From Microbacterium halimionae (GTDB taxonomy: Bacteria; Actinomycetota; Actinomycetes; Actinomycetales; Microbacteriaceae), in assembly GCF_011761265.1 (NCBI RefSeq), contig NZ_JAAOZB010000001.1:558001-622000 (forward strand): DNA of 64,000 nucleotides. Direction: 5' to 3'. Both the position numbers and the translations under genes were made by a program. Shown here piece by piece: positions 27,166 to 37,147 of this stretch; the stretch's first letter is position 1; each line of letters opens with the position of its first letter. Below the pieces are notes generated by a model, which made no database searches, had not been told where the DNA came from, and was given only the letters and a program-made list of their open reading frames with translations.

Positions 27166-27489
27166 CTAGCTGAGGTATGCCGCGAGATCCTGCTCGAGAG
27201 CAAACTTGGGCTTCGCGCCAATGATCGTCGTCTTGACCTCGCCGCCCTGGAAGACCTTCATCGCAGGAATCGACGTGATCTGGTACTGCATCGCCAGATC
27301 GGGATTCTCGTCAACATTCAGCTTGAGAACGGTGATCTTTCCCGCGTTTTCAGCCTGAATCTCGTCGAGAACGGGTCCAACCATGCGGCACGGGCCACAC
27401 CACTCGGCCCAAAAATCAACGAGGACGGGGCCATCTGCGTCGAGAACGTCCTGCTGGAAGGTGCTCGAAGTGGTGGAATTGGCGGTCAT
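27166..27489 (-). CDS. trxA: Thioredoxin
   Basis: The 107-residue protein is a single thioredoxin domain with the redox site WCGPC (Cys31, Cys34) and the cis-proline in TSIPAMKVF. It reduces cytoplasmic protein disulfides and is itself reduced by the neighbouring TrxB. The ATG at 27489 is chosen over an upstream ATG because a ggagaaatc site precedes it and the N terminus then matches family length. It follows trxB with about 80 bases between. Confidence 0.95.
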   Translation of the reverse strand: MTANSTTSSTFQQDVLDADGPVLVDFWAEWCGPCRMVGPVLDEIQAENAGKITVLKLNVDENPDLAMQYQITSIPAMKVFQGGEVKTTIIGAKPKFALEQDLAAYLS

Positions 27490-27568
27490 GATTTCTCCTT
27501 TGAGAGTCTGCTTCCTATCCGAAGTCATTCACTTAAACAGCGAAGTGGGTCAAATTGTTCCCGACCGG

Positions 27569-28552
27569 CTACAGCTCAGCCCCGCTACGACCCTCGATTT
27601 GGTCTGCATCGGGTTCGGGTGCGCCAGCTTCGTCAAGCGCCGCGAGATAGTGCTCAGCGTCGAGCGCCGCCACTGTTCCGCTGCCTGCTGCAGTGATCGC
27701 CTGTCGGTAGGTCGGGTCGATGACATCTCCGGCGGCAAAAACTCCGGCGAGAGACGTGTGCGACGAGCGACCCTTAACCCAAATCGTGCCTTCGGGTGTG
27801 AGGTCGAGCTGGTTGTGCACGAGATGCGTGCGTGGGTCGTTGCCGATAGCGACGAAGAGCCCGTCGAGTGGCAGTTCGGTCAGTGCGTCATCGACGAGCG
27901 AGCGCAGCTGCACACCAGAAACGGCGGCGTCACCAAGGATGTCGACAACCTCGCTGTTCCAGATGAACTCGATCTTCTCGTTGGCAAACGCGCGCTCCTG
28001 CATGATCTTGGATGCTCGCAGCTCGCCGCGGCGGTGGATGACGTACACCTTTGACGCGAAGCGAGTGAGGAATGTCGCTTCCTCCATCGCGGAATCGCCA
28101 CCGCCGACGACAGCGATCGTGCGGTCACGGAAGAAGAAACCATCGCACGTCGCGCACCAGGAGACGCCATGGCCGGAAAGTCGCTCTTCGCCAGCGACGC
28201 CGATCTTGCGATAGGCAGATCCCGTCGCGAAGATGAGAGCCGCGGCCTCGTGCTGCTTCTTGCTACCGAGCGTTACCTTCTTTACCGGGCCCGTCAGATC
28301 GAGTTCGGTGACGTCGTCGTAGACGATTTCGGCACCGAACTTCTCTGCCTGTTCTTGAAGCTTGGTCATGAGGTCAGGACCTTGAATTCCCTCCGGAAAA
28401 CCGGGGAAATTCTCCACTTCTGTCGTGTTCATGAGTTCTCCGCCGGCTTCGACGGAACTCGCGATAACGAGTGGATTGAGATTGGCTCGAGCCGCGTAAA
28501 TTGCGGCGGTATAGCCCGCAGGTCCCGAACCAATGATGATGAGCTGTCGCAC
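27569..28552 (-). CDS. trxB: Thioredoxin-disulfide reductase
   Basis: The 327-residue flavoprotein has the FAD motif IIGSGPAGYTAAIYAA at the N terminus, the redox pair CATC (Cys133, Cys136), the NADPH motif VVGGGDSAMEEA and a C-terminal FAD block GVFAAGDVIDP. It passes electrons from NADPH to TrxA. The GTG at 28552 is preferred, since gggagaag precedes it and the FAD motif then begins at residue 5; the frame upstream is open but non-homologous. It is transcribed in the same direction as murJ. Confidence 0.95.
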   Translation of the reverse strand: MRQLIIIGSGPAGYTAAIYAARANLNPLVIASSVEAGGELMNTTEVENFPGFPEGIQGPDLMTKLQEQAEKFGAEIVYDDVTELDLTGPVKKVTLGSKKQHEAAALIFATGSAYRKIGVAGEERLSGHGVSWCATCDGFFFRDRTIAVVGGGDSAMEEATFLTRFASKVYVIHRRGELRASKIMQERAFANEKIEFIWNSEVVDILGDAAVSGVQLRSLVDDALTELPLDGLFVAIGNDPRTHLVHNQLDLTPEGTIWVKGRSSHTSLAGVFAAGDVIDPTYRQAITAAGSGTVAALDAEHYLAALDEAGAPEPDADQIEGRSGAEL

Positions 28553-28637
28553 GTACTTCTCCCTCGTGAGTTCCAGGGTGCTCAACACATGGTAGCCGGG
28601 CGGTATTCCCTTGCCGTGTGATACGAGTGATGATCGC

Positions 28638-30230
28638 TTAGCGCGCACCTGGAATGAATCGTCGAACAATGGCAAGCGCCGGCACGAGTTCAGGTGCGCG
28701 CAAGACTGCCAGCATCCCGAAGTAGACGACGACGGCACCGATCCCAATTGCGGCAGAGCTCACAACGCCGGTAAATACCGACTGCGACGCCCAACCCGCT
28801 GGGCCGCCCATCAGCATCAGGATTCCCCAGCCGAGGAGTGCCGCGGGAATTGCGGCGATGATGAATCGAAGGACTGCGGGCGCCCAGAGCGAAAAGCCGA
28901 CGGTGCCGAGACGGCGGCGCAGCAGCCAGGTCGCGATGATGAGCTGAACGGTGGAAGCGAGTGATTGTCCTAAGGCAATACCGGCCGCGAGATTCGTGGC
29001 GTCGAGAGTTGCCCCGGCGATAAGCGCGGTGATCGCGACGAGAGAAGCCTGCACGAGCGTGAAGAAGAACGGCGTACGTGTGTCGTCATACGCATAGAAG
29101 GTGCGCTGCACGACAAAGAGAATAGCGAGAGGCACGAGTCCTACGAGAAGGCACAAGAGTACCGGGGCTGCAGCAATTGCATCCGCACTCGAATTCGTGA
29201 AAATACGGGACGCAGGCACTGCGGCAACGGCCAGTGCTACCGCCGCGATAACGATGAAGACGCCGAGCGTACGAATGCTGCTGGAAATGTCTGAACGCAC
29301 GTCATCGTCACGACCCGCTGATGCGTGTTGACTCAGTCGCGTGAAGTAGGGGGTGCCAATCGAAATGACGATTATCGAGTACGGGAGCATGAACAGCAGC
29401 CATGCATTTTGCATTGCGAATGCGCCAGGACTGCCCTCTGGTGGAAGTTGGCGAGTCTGAACCAGCGCCGCTAGCTGACCGATGACAACCATAAGGAAGG
29501 TCCAGCCCGCCAGGCGGCCGATCTTGCCGAGACCCATTCCCCGCCACCTGAAATCGGGACGCACCTTCAGTCCTGCGCGCCGCCAGAACAGCAGCAGGAT
29601 GCCGGCCTGCACAGCAATTCCGAGTGTCGCAGTACCCGCAAGAAGTGTGATCATCGGGAGCGTCCAGCCGGAAACCTTGCCGGTTGTTCCGAAGAAGAGA
29701 ATGAATGCGCCGAAACCAGCGATGGAAACCACGTTGTTGACGATCGGAGACCACGTGAATGGCCCGTAGATGTTCCGAGCGTTCAGCGTTTCGCCGAGGA
29801 GTGCGTAGATACCGTAAAAGAAGATTTGCGGGAGGCACCAGTATGCAAATGTCGTCGCGAGTGCGGCCTGTTCGGGGGGAAACTTGGGTTGATAGAGCGT
29901 GATGAGCAGCGGAGCCGCGGCGAGAGCCAGTGCCGTTGCGACCATCAGAGTGAGAGTTCCGACAGTGAGGAGCTTTGAGACGAACGCGCTTCCCCCATCG
30001 GCAAGAGTGGCGGATCGCGCAATCTGTGGCACAAGAACGGCCGTCAGAAGCCCCGTCGAAATGATCGCGAAGACGTTGTTCGGAAGCTGATTCGCAATCG
30101 CGAAAGCATTCGCAGCCCCGGACATCGAGCCAACCGCGGAAACGAGTACGACAGTTCGCACAAAACCCGACAGGCGCGAAGCTATCGTGCCCGCGCCGAT
30201 AATGAGGCTCGCGCGACCGATACCGCTCAC
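28638..30230 (-). CDS. murJ: Lipid II flippase MurJ
   Basis: The 530-residue protein has about 14 hydrophobic helices and the MOP/MviN start GRASLIIGAGTIASRLSGFVR. It flips the peptidoglycan precursor lipid II across the membrane. The GTG at 30230 overlaps the stop of the DUF6049 gene (GTGA), which supports both start choice and coupling. No C-terminal pseudokinase, as found on mycobacterial MviN, is present; the protein stops after the last helices. Confidence 0.9.
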   Translation of the reverse strand: MSGIGRASLIIGAGTIASRLSGFVRTVVLVSAVGSMSGAANAFAIANQLPNNVFAIISTGLLTAVLVPQIARSATLADGGSAFVSKLLTVGTLTLMVATALALAAAPLLITLYQPKFPPEQAALATTFAYWCLPQIFFYGIYALLGETLNARNIYGPFTWSPIVNNVVSIAGFGAFILFFGTTGKVSGWTLPMITLLAGTATLGIAVQAGILLLFWRRAGLKVRPDFRWRGMGLGKIGRLAGWTFLMVVIGQLAALVQTRQLPPEGSPGAFAMQNAWLLFMLPYSIIVISIGTPYFTRLSQHASAGRDDDVRSDISSSIRTLGVFIVIAAVALAVAAVPASRIFTNSSADAIAAAPVLLCLLVGLVPLAILFVVQRTFYAYDDTRTPFFFTLVQASLVAITALIAGATLDATNLAAGIALGQSLASTVQLIIATWLLRRRLGTVGFSLWAPAVLRFIIAAIPAALLGWGILMLMGGPAGWASQSVFTGVVSSAAIGIGAVVVYFGMLAVLRAPELVPALAIVRRFIPGAR

Positions 30231-32395
30231 TGTGCTGAATCTTCGTCGACGGAAGGTGCGGCGGCTGCCGGAGAATCCCTTTTTGCGCGGCGCCGCAGGA
30301 TGGTACGGATGATTCCCACCACGAGCAGGCCACCGATCAAGACGATCAGCACGACGACTCCGATGCCTTCCCACTCGGCGCGGACGTTAACGTCGACCGA
30401 TTCGGTAGGTCCCACATGAACTCCCGTTGGGCTTTCGAGTCGGAGGACGATGGTGACTTCGCCGCTCGCGATGCGCGCTTGAACGGGAATCTCTGCCCGA
30501 GTGTTGCTCGCAGGTTCAGCTTGCACCGTGGTGACAGGTTCGACTTCTAGTCGAAGGTCATCGGGCTGCGCGTACAGCACGACAGAGACGGGATAGGGCA
30601 GATCGTTCTTTACCCAGAACCCGAGCCCGGCGCCCGAGGTCAAGAGATTTATGTTGCTGGGGGGCAGAATGCTGACTGACGACAGGGTCGTCACCATCTG
30701 TTCGTGATGGGCATCGAATGCTGCGCGCCAGGCATCGTCAGCGATGAGGTCCACGCTCATCACCTGGAGTTCTCCTGCTCGATGAGGTCCGGTGAGGAGC
30801 ACTTCATCATCAAGGATCGTGGCGAACTGCGCGATCTGCGCCTCTTCCTGTTGCATCGCATTGAGGGCAGCAACCCGGGCCTCATCAGGAGCGACATCTT
30901 TCAGAGTGCGTTGCTGAGGTGTTTGCGCGACGAGGGCGTCGAGCGAAATAGATGATGTCGTTGAAGACTGCTCGACGACATCTACTGCTGCTTCAAGTCC
31001 AGCGGCCGATCGTGTGAGCGAACGATCGAGCACGATCAGAACGGGGGAATCCGGTGAGTCAGCGTGAGCGAGGGATAGATAGGCCGTTGCCGCAGAGAGG
31101 GGAGCACCCCGAAAGGTGAGGTCAGCTGTGCTCGCGGCATCCGTGAGCGCGTCTGAGACTTCGGTGTTGTACACGAGAGCGTCCGCACCGTTCACCGTTG
31201 CACGGGTCGCGATATCTGGTTCGTTCACCGAAGCCGACGAGACGAGGGTGACAGTGTCGTCGTTCCCCGTGAGAGAGACAAGGGAAGAGACAGTTGAGTC
31301 ATCGACCGAGCCTGTCGCTGGCCACAAGATATTCGAGGATGTAGCTCCGACATCGGTGAGTGCAGCGAGGTCCGGGACTACCGGTTCCGACGAATCGTCT
31401 ACGACGTCTGTGTCTGTGTTGGAGTCAGTGGGTGTCGCGGTGGGTGAAGCCGTCACAGTGGGCTCGGGTTCGTTCTCAAAATTTGTCGGATCCGTATACG
31501 CCGTCAAATCCAGCGGAGTAACAAGAGAGGCGAGGCCCGCATCGACCTGTACTGCAACGTCAGCGTCTGCGAATTGCAGAGCGAATCGATCGTTGGAAAG
31601 CCGATTCAGCCGCTCTAGCCACGCGCTCGCGGAGCTTGGTGCGCTTGTGCCCAGCACGCGAATTGCCGCAACCACGGCGGGGTCGATCGCGAGGATCGCC
31701 GATGTGCCGTCCACCGCGTCCAACAGCGCGGTGAGTTGACCATCGCGCGCGGTGAGGGTTGCGAGCTCGGCTGAACTGAGAAGTCCGCGGTTTGAAGCTC
31801 GCGCCGTGATTGGCACGACGAGCGCCACCGGAGTCGAGGATGCGGTGTCGGCCGCCACGGTCACAACACTGGGTGAAGATGACGTTTCGGAGTCAGTTTC
31901 TACTGAGACCTCAAGCGGATAGACGCCTGGCGCACGATTCGCGAGCAAAGGGTCTGTTCCGGGTTTCGTGATGACAACCGCATTAGATTCTCCTGACGGA
32001 ATATCTGCGTTTGCAGTGTCGAGAACGTCAAAGCCGGAGGTCGAACTGCTGTTGTCCAGCCACAGCGTGAGGTCGTCGCTGCTCGAGATGGCCTGATTGC
32101 CGATAGAGAGAGTGACTGTTGCGCCACTGATATCGGAATCCGTGCCGTTGGTCACATTGGCCCATGCGGTGAGTGCATCACCGGGCGTCATGACACCACT
32201 TGAAACGGGTGACAACTGGACATCTATGTGACCGCTCAGTTCACGCGGAGAGGGACTCGGTGTCACATCGGTCGCGTTCGCGGGCACCGTCGTGAGAACC
32301 GATCCCACCGCGACGATAATCGAGGTGAGCACGGCACACACCCGTGCGCGGCGGCGTGAGGCGGGGGACCCCGGCGAGGGAAAAGTCTCGGTCAT
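30227..32395 (-). CDS. DUF6049-family secreted membrane-anchored protein
   Basis: The 722-residue protein has a signal peptide (basic SRRRARV then a hydrophobic stretch, cut near PANA-TDV at about residue 42), a long Ser/Thr/Asp-rich extracellular part with beta-rich modules, and one membrane helix near residues 685-710 with a basic cytoplasmic tail. This fits the DUF6049 family found directly upstream of murJ in Actinobacteria. Function is not established; coupling with murJ suggests a role in peptidoglycan precursor export or envelope assembly. The ATG at 32395 gives the signal peptide and is preferred to an upstream ATG. Confidence 0.82.
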   Translation of the reverse strand: MTETFPSPGSPASRRRARVCAVLTSIIVAVGSVLTTVPANATDVTPSPSPRELSGHIDVQLSPVSSGVMTPGDALTAWANVTNGTDSDISGATVTLSIGNQAISSSDDLTLWLDNSSSTSGFDVLDTANADIPSGESNAVVITKPGTDPLLANRAPGVYPLEVSVETDSETSSSPSVVTVAADTASSTPVALVVPITARASNRGLLSSAELATLTARDGQLTALLDAVDGTSAILAIDPAVVAAIRVLGTSAPSSASAWLERLNRLSNDRFALQFADADVAVQVDAGLASLVTPLDLTAYTDPTNFENEPEPTVTASPTATPTDSNTDTDVVDDSSEPVVPDLAALTDVGATSSNILWPATGSVDDSTVSSLVSLTGNDDTVTLVSSASVNEPDIATRATVNGADALVYNTEVSDALTDAASTADLTFRGAPLSAATAYLSLAHADSPDSPVLIVLDRSLTRSAAGLEAAVDVVEQSSTTSSISLDALVAQTPQQRTLKDVAPDEARVAALNAMQQEEAQIAQFATILDDEVLLTGPHRAGELQVMSVDLIADDAWRAAFDAHHEQMVTTLSSVSILPPSNINLLTSGAGLGFWVKNDLPYPVSVVLYAQPDDLRLEVEPVTTVQAEPASNTRAEIPVQARIASGEVTIVLRLESPTGVHVGPTESVDVNVRAEWEGIGVVVLIVLIGGLLVVGIIRTILRRRAKRDSPAAAAPSVDEDSAQ

Positions 32396-32501
32396 GTCGT
32401 TGCTCCTGTGCGATACATGACCGCACGAATCAGATGCGAGTCTAAGGGGCGCTGCTCGGAGCATCCGGTAGACGCCCCGTGCATACCGCGGCGGAGGAAG
32501 G

Positions 32502-34046
32502 TTGAATAGAGCAATGCCCTATGTCTCGTCTGCCCTCGCGCGATCTCTCGCTCACAGTCTCTATCGCGCTGACTATACGGTGGCTGCCCTGACAGAAACC
32601 TTTGGCACAGCTGCACTTTCGGCGCTTCAACAGGGTGACGCGGCGCCGATTCGACGATCGCTTCACGCCGTTGCGACACCGATGGCAATCGTCACGCGCT
32701 TGTTCTGGTTGGGCGACTTGTGTGCGCGGCCGGAGGTGGAGAATGCACTGCAATCCGTCGCGTTGGGCGAGCTCGAAGCCAGCGGGATTGTTGAGACCGA
32801 GGGCAACGCCGTGCGAGCGCTCATCGCTATCCGGCCTTATGCCTATCAAGACGCGCATGGCGCCGGGGAGTGGTGGATTGCGAGCGACCTCGACGAGGTT
32901 GCCGGTGTTGCGCCACTCCGCAGCGATCATGTGCTGGGCGTGGGTGGCGCTGGCCGCACGCTCGCGAGTTTGCTCCCACCGTTGCACGTGAAACATTCAC
33001 TCGACATGGGGTGTGGGTGCGGCATCCTGAGCTTGCACTTGCGGCGATTTTCAGACGAAGTGACCGCCACGGATATTTCTGAGCGCGCGGTGTGGTTCAC
33101 CAATCTGACAGCAGACCTCAATGGCGTCGATTGCATCAACACGCGAGTCGGTAGCCTCTTCGATCCGGTTGCGGGGGAGCGGTTCGGCATCGTCGCATCT
33201 AATCCGCCTTTTGTTGTCACACCGCGAGTTGAAGGCGTGCCAACCTACGAGTATCGCGATGGCGGCGCCACGGGCGATGCGTTGATGGCGAACGTGCTGA
33301 GCGGTTTGCACGCGGTTTTGGATGACGGCGGAGTCGCCGTGCTTCTGGGTAATTGGGAGGAACGCATCGACACCTCGGGTCTCGATCGGGTGCAGACATG
33401 GACGGGCAACCTCGACACGTGGATTATCGAACGCGAAAACATTGATCCCGTTGGATACGCGCGCCTCTGGGCGCGTGACGGTGGTTCTCGGCCAGGGACC
33501 GACGACTACGACTCCCTGGTAGCCGCATGGCTGGATGACTTTGACTCCCGAGAGGTCTCAGGAATTGGCATGGGGTGGATCGTTGCCCGGCGACCGCTCG
33601 GCGGTAAGACTCTCGCTCGGTCGGAACGGCTTGCTCACCACATGCCGACAGACATGCCAGGAGTCCATGTTCTGGACGCGATTCGCGCACACGATGAACT
33701 GAGTGAGACTAACGACGATGCACTCGAATCGACATACCTGTTCGTCAGTGCGGATGTGACGGAGGCTCGGCATCATATGCCGGGTTCGGAATCTCCGAGC
33801 GTGATCGAGCTGCGCCAGGGCGGAAGCTTCGGTCGGAGCGTTGAGGTGGACCCAGCCCTCGCGGGATTCGTCGGTGCGTGCGACGGTGACCTGACGGTTG
33901 GCGCAATCATTGGAGCGCTCGCTCAGATCCTGGAGGTAGACCGCTCAGCACTGACCGCTGATCTTCTCCCGCGAGTGCGTGAACTAATCTTCACTGGGTT
34001 CTTGTCGTTGCCGCGCGCAGCGGGCTCAGCCGCAACAGATCGGTAG
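32502..34046 (+). CDS. Class I SAM-dependent methyltransferase (PrmC/RsmC-like)
   Basis: The 514-residue protein has an N-terminal domain of about 150 residues, then a Rossmann methyltransferase with SLDMGCGCGILSLHL, ATDISERAVWFT and the N-PPF motif SNPPFVV. It ends in an extra C-terminal domain. NPPF-type enzymes methylate the amide or exocyclic nitrogen of proteins or nucleic-acid bases; the target here is unknown. The start is TTG at 32502 with gaggaagg before it, or ATG 32514. It is divergent from the DUF6049 gene and ten bases before cca, the usual neighbours. Confidence 0.83.
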   Translation: MNRAMPYVSSALARSLAHSLYRADYTVAALTETFGTAALSALQQGDAAPIRRSLHAVATPMAIVTRLFWLGDLCARPEVENALQSVALGELEASGIVETEGNAVRALIAIRPYAYQDAHGAGEWWIASDLDEVAGVAPLRSDHVLGVGGAGRTLASLLPPLHVKHSLDMGCGCGILSLHLRRFSDEVTATDISERAVWFTNLTADLNGVDCINTRVGSLFDPVAGERFGIVASNPPFVVTPRVEGVPTYEYRDGGATGDALMANVLSGLHAVLDDGGVAVLLGNWEERIDTSGLDRVQTWTGNLDTWIIERENIDPVGYARLWARDGGSRPGTDDYDSLVAAWLDDFDSREVSGIGMGWIVARRPLGGKTLARSERLAHHMPTDMPGVHVLDAIRAHDELSETNDDALESTYLFVSADVTEARHHMPGSESPSVIELRQGGSFGRSVEVDPALAGFVGACDGDLTVGAIIGALAQILEVDRSALTADLLPRVRELIFTGFLSLPRAAGSAATDR

Positions 34047-34055
34047 GCTCGACTG

Positions 34056-35483
34056 ATGCTCAATATGGCCGAGGGAATCGCACGCCTCAGTGCGCTCGCC
34101 CAGTCTCCAGTGATCTCGACCGTCGCCGATGCTTTTGCGGCCGCCGGATTCGACCTTGCCATCGTGGGTGGACCCGTGCGTGACGGTCTCCTCGGACGAT
34201 CGACGCATGATTTCGATTTCACGACAAATGCACGGCCCGACGACATCCTTCGCATCGTCACTCCCGTGAGCACTGCGCAATGGGACATCGGGCGTGAATT
34301 CGGAACCATCGGCGCACGCGTGCGCGGCGAGCAGGTGGAGATCACCACCTATCGTGCCGACAGTTACGACGGGGCGACGAGGAAGCCCACTGTGGAGTTC
34401 GGTGACACGCTCGAGGCAGACCTCGCTCGACGCGACTTCACCGTCAACGCGATGGCGTTGCGGGTGCCGTCTCTGACACTTGTCGACCCGTCCGGCGGAG
34501 TCGAAGATCTCATTGCTGGAGTGCTGCGTACCCCCATCGATCCCGCCGTCAGTTTCGGCGATGACGCGCTCCGGATGCTGCGTGCGGCGCGGTTCTCAGC
34601 GCAGCTCGGGTTCGAGATCGAAGAGAAGACCTCAGTCGCGATGCACGAGCTGCGGGAGACTCTCGGGATCGTCAGCGCAGAACGAGTGCAGTCGGAGCTC
34701 GTCCGTTTGCTGGCGGCGGACGATCCAGTGCGCGGTCTCAGAACGCTCGTCGACACAGATCTGATGGCACAGTTTTTGCCCGAGATTCCGGCGCTTCGCC
34801 TAGAAATCGATGAGCATCATCATCACAAAGATGTCTACGAACACTCGCTCACTGTCGTGCGTCAGGCTATTGAACTCGAACATGAGCGACACCCGGGGGC
34901 TGCGCCGGATGTGTCGTTGCGGCTCGCGGCTCTCCTGCACGACATTGGAAAGCCCGCTACCCGTCGCCTTGAGCCGGGCGGAGCCGTCACCTTTCATCAC
35001 CACGATGTCAAAGGCGCACGGATGGCTCGCAAACGTCTCAAAGAGTTGAAGTTTGACTCCGCGACGATCGCCTCGGTCACGACCCTCATCGAACTGCACT
35101 TGCGATTCTTTGGCTACGCCGAGGGGACGTGGACAGATTCTGCGGTGCGTCGATATGTGCGCGATGCCGGCGACGAACTTGAGCGCCTGCACATCTTGAC
35201 CCGCGCTGACGTGACGACGCGAAACAAACGCAAAGCCACTCGGCTGCGCAATGCTTACAACGACATTGAGGATCGGATCACGGCGCTCCGAGAGCAGGAA
35301 CAGCTCGATGCGATTCGTCCAGAAATCGACGGGAACCGAATTCAAGAAATTCTCGGACTCGGGCCGGGTCGTGAAGTCGGCGAGGCCTACCGCTTCTTGC
35401 TCGAGCTGCGACTGGATGAGGGTGTGTTGGGAGACGAAGAGGCCGAAGCGCGCTTGCGGGCTTGGTGGGCATCCCGCCGCTGA
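34056..35483 (+). CDS. cca: CCA tRNA nucleotidyltransferase
   Basis: The 475-residue protein has the class II polymerase head with FDLAIVGGPVRDGLLGR and the metal-binding THDFDFTT, the arm and body helices, and a C-terminal HD domain with LAALLHDIGKP. It adds or repairs the 3'-CCA of tRNAs, needed here because the two tRNA genes lack encoded CCA. Length fits the actinobacterial form. The start is ATG 34056, nine bases after the methyltransferase stop. Confidence 0.93.
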   Translation: MLNMAEGIARLSALAQSPVISTVADAFAAAGFDLAIVGGPVRDGLLGRSTHDFDFTTNARPDDILRIVTPVSTAQWDIGREFGTIGARVRGEQVEITTYRADSYDGATRKPTVEFGDTLEADLARRDFTVNAMALRVPSLTLVDPSGGVEDLIAGVLRTPIDPAVSFGDDALRMLRAARFSAQLGFEIEEKTSVAMHELRETLGIVSAERVQSELVRLLAADDPVRGLRTLVDTDLMAQFLPEIPALRLEIDEHHHHKDVYEHSLTVVRQAIELEHERHPGAAPDVSLRLAALLHDIGKPATRRLEPGGAVTFHHHDVKGARMARKRLKELKFDSATIASVTTLIELHLRFFGYAEGTWTDSAVRRYVRDAGDELERLHILTRADVTTRNKRKATRLRNAYNDIEDRITALREQEQLDAIRPEIDGNRIQEILGLGPGREVGEAYRFLLELRLDEGVLGDEEAEARLRAWWASRR

Positions 35484-35515
35484 AACGCTACGCTCGCACG
35501 GTGACGAAGGATCGG

Positions 35516-36142
35516 ATGAATCAACCCGAGGGATTGCTCTCTTCGGAGCGCTTCAAGGCCTTTACCGACGCTGTCGTTGCCATCGCGCTTACCCTGCTGA
35601 TCTTGCCGCTCATGGAGAGCGTCGGTGAATTCGCCAGCGAGTTCAGCACCGGGGAGTGGTTCGCTGAAGAATCGGCGAAGATCGCGAGCTTCCTGATCAG
35701 CTTCGCTGTGATTGCCGTTTTTTGGTTGGGTCATCACCGCATGTTCGCGAACGTCGAGCACGTTGATGGCTCTCTCATGTGGCTCACGTTCGGGTGGATG
35801 CTCACGATCGTCGCGCTCCCGGTTACGACCGCGATTTCGACCGCTTTCTCTGCGGACGTGCTGCAGCTTCTCGTTTACATGGGCTTGATGCTGGTGTCGA
35901 GCGTGGTGCTTTTCACCACTCGTATCTATTTGATGAGGCATCCGTTCTTGCGAACGTCCGATGTGGGATTCACGCCGGCAGACATCGCAGACGGCGCGGC
36001 AGTACCAGCGCTGTTTGCGATCGCAATGGTGCTCTCGATCGTCTTTCCCGTGCTGAGCTACTGGACACTCATTTTGCTGTGGCTCGCAGGTTTGCTCGGC
36101 CGTCTCTTTGTTAAATGGTTCGCGCCTCGGGGATCGAAGTAG
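35516..36142 (+). CDS. TMEM175-family potassium channel-like protein
   Basis: The 208-residue protein has six hydrophobic helices and, at the start of the first, the TMEM175 signature RFKAFTDAVVAIALTLL. This matches the R-F-S-D-x-V-x-A-I-A-x-T-L-L filter helix, with Lys-Ala between Phe and the usual F-S-D position. Bacterial members form tetrameric potassium-permeable channels. ATG 35516 has gaagga close before it; GTG 35501 is an alternative. It begins just after cca on the same strand. Confidence 0.8.
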   Translation: MNQPEGLLSSERFKAFTDAVVAIALTLLILPLMESVGEFASEFSTGEWFAEESAKIASFLISFAVIAVFWLGHHRMFANVEHVDGSLMWLTFGWMLTIVALPVTTAISTAFSADVLQLLVYMGLMLVSSVVLFTTRIYLMRHPFLRTSDVGFTPADIADGAAVPALFAIAMVLSIVFPVLSYWTLILLWLAGLLGRLFVKWFAPRGSK

Positions 36143-36154
36143 CCGGGGTCTCTA

Positions 36155-37147
36155 TCAAGCGTTGAGTTCGTCGGCATCCCACTGCAGCGATGATCCCTCG
36201 GCGATCGCACGTGCTTCAAGATCTGGGTCTGCGCACACAGCCTGAATGAGTGCGCTCGAACCGGCGACGATCGTTGAGTCAAAGTCGACTTCGCTGACCA
36301 CAACCCAGGAATGGTCTGCCGGCCAGATGAGACTCGGAGAATGCGCCGAGGGCGCAAACCCGTTGCTTTCCGCCTCAAGATCACGCCAGGGGACGTTCTC
36401 GAACCAGTCGGGTTCCGCGAAGGCGGAGATGTCGCCGCGAAAGAGCACGTAGTCGCGATCCGGCAGGTGAAACCGGCCACTCTGAGAAATTTCATCTGAA
36501 AGGATGCCGGGTTGCCACCGTGGTTTCCGAAACGAATCATCGATCGGGCTCGTGATGCTGCGCGCGAGCATCTCGTCGTGGCGATCGCCGCCGCTCTCGC
36601 CAGCATTACTCATCGCGAAGAAAGTGCGGGAGGGCGTGACACCCATATGACCCATGAGATCACCCCAGCCTTCCCAGAGCGCAACGTACCCAGCACCCGG
36701 GGTAGTCGTGTGGGCGGCGAGATGATGCGTGAGTTGTGACAGTACTGCGGGATCGAGTTCGCCGACCACCGGGCTCGAATAGCGCCAGCCGTCGGTGTCT
36801 CGCGGACCGTCTTCGTTTTCGACAATGACGCCAGGAGCGACGAGTCGCTGCCACTGGGCTCCGGAGTGCATCTGAGTGCCGAGCGCGTGGGCGGTTTCGG
36901 CCCACGTGACGTTCTCGGTATCGATCTCCGGTGACGAGTTCTGAAACGCCTCCCATTCGCGCTCATGGGCTCGGTAAGGAAGGGGCGGCCAGGGCTGACC
37001 TACGGGCCGGTCGCGAAATCCCGGATGAAACACACGCGCGTAGGCGGGAAAGCCGCGAGGTACGACATCGTGCATCGTCCCGCGCCACGGCTCATCGACA
37101 CGTTCACGTAGCCATGCACCTGCTGTGTTGTCACTTTCCCACTCCAT
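36155..37147 (-). CDS. Uncharacterised 330-residue cytoplasmic protein
   Basis: The protein starts MEWESDNTAGAWLRERVDEP. It is rich in Trp, Pro and Asp, with PRGFPAYARVFHP, WPPLPYRAHE, GYVALWEGWGD and WPADHSWVVVSEVDFDST. The first 25 residues lack a signal peptide and no membrane helix is seen. I do not recognise a named family, though the layout recalls conserved actinobacterial proteins of unknown function. The ATG at 37147 is preferred over an ATG 14 codons upstream. It is convergent with the channel gene and divergent from rpsF. Confidence 0.7.
   Translation of the reverse strand: MEWESDNTAGAWLRERVDEPWRGTMHDVVPRGFPAYARVFHPGFRDRPVGQPWPPLPYRAHEREWEAFQNSSPEIDTENVTWAETAHALGTQMHSGAQWQRLVAPGVIVENEDGPRDTDGWRYSSPVVGELDPAVLSQLTHHLAAHTTTPGAGYVALWEGWGDLMGHMGVTPSRTFFAMSNAGESGGDRHDEMLARSITSPIDDSFRKPRWQPGILSDEISQSGRFHLPDRDYVLFRGDISAFAEPDWFENVPWRDLEAESNGFAPSAHSPSLIWPADHSWVVVSEVDFDSTIVAGSSALIQAVCADPDLEARAIAEGSSLQWDADELNA

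Noticed and set aside
32442..32996. A minus-strand frame starting MFHVQRW that resembles a parS-led gene start
   Set aside because: It is antisense to the methyltransferase gene; the resemblance comes only from the parS-like bases at 32980-32995.
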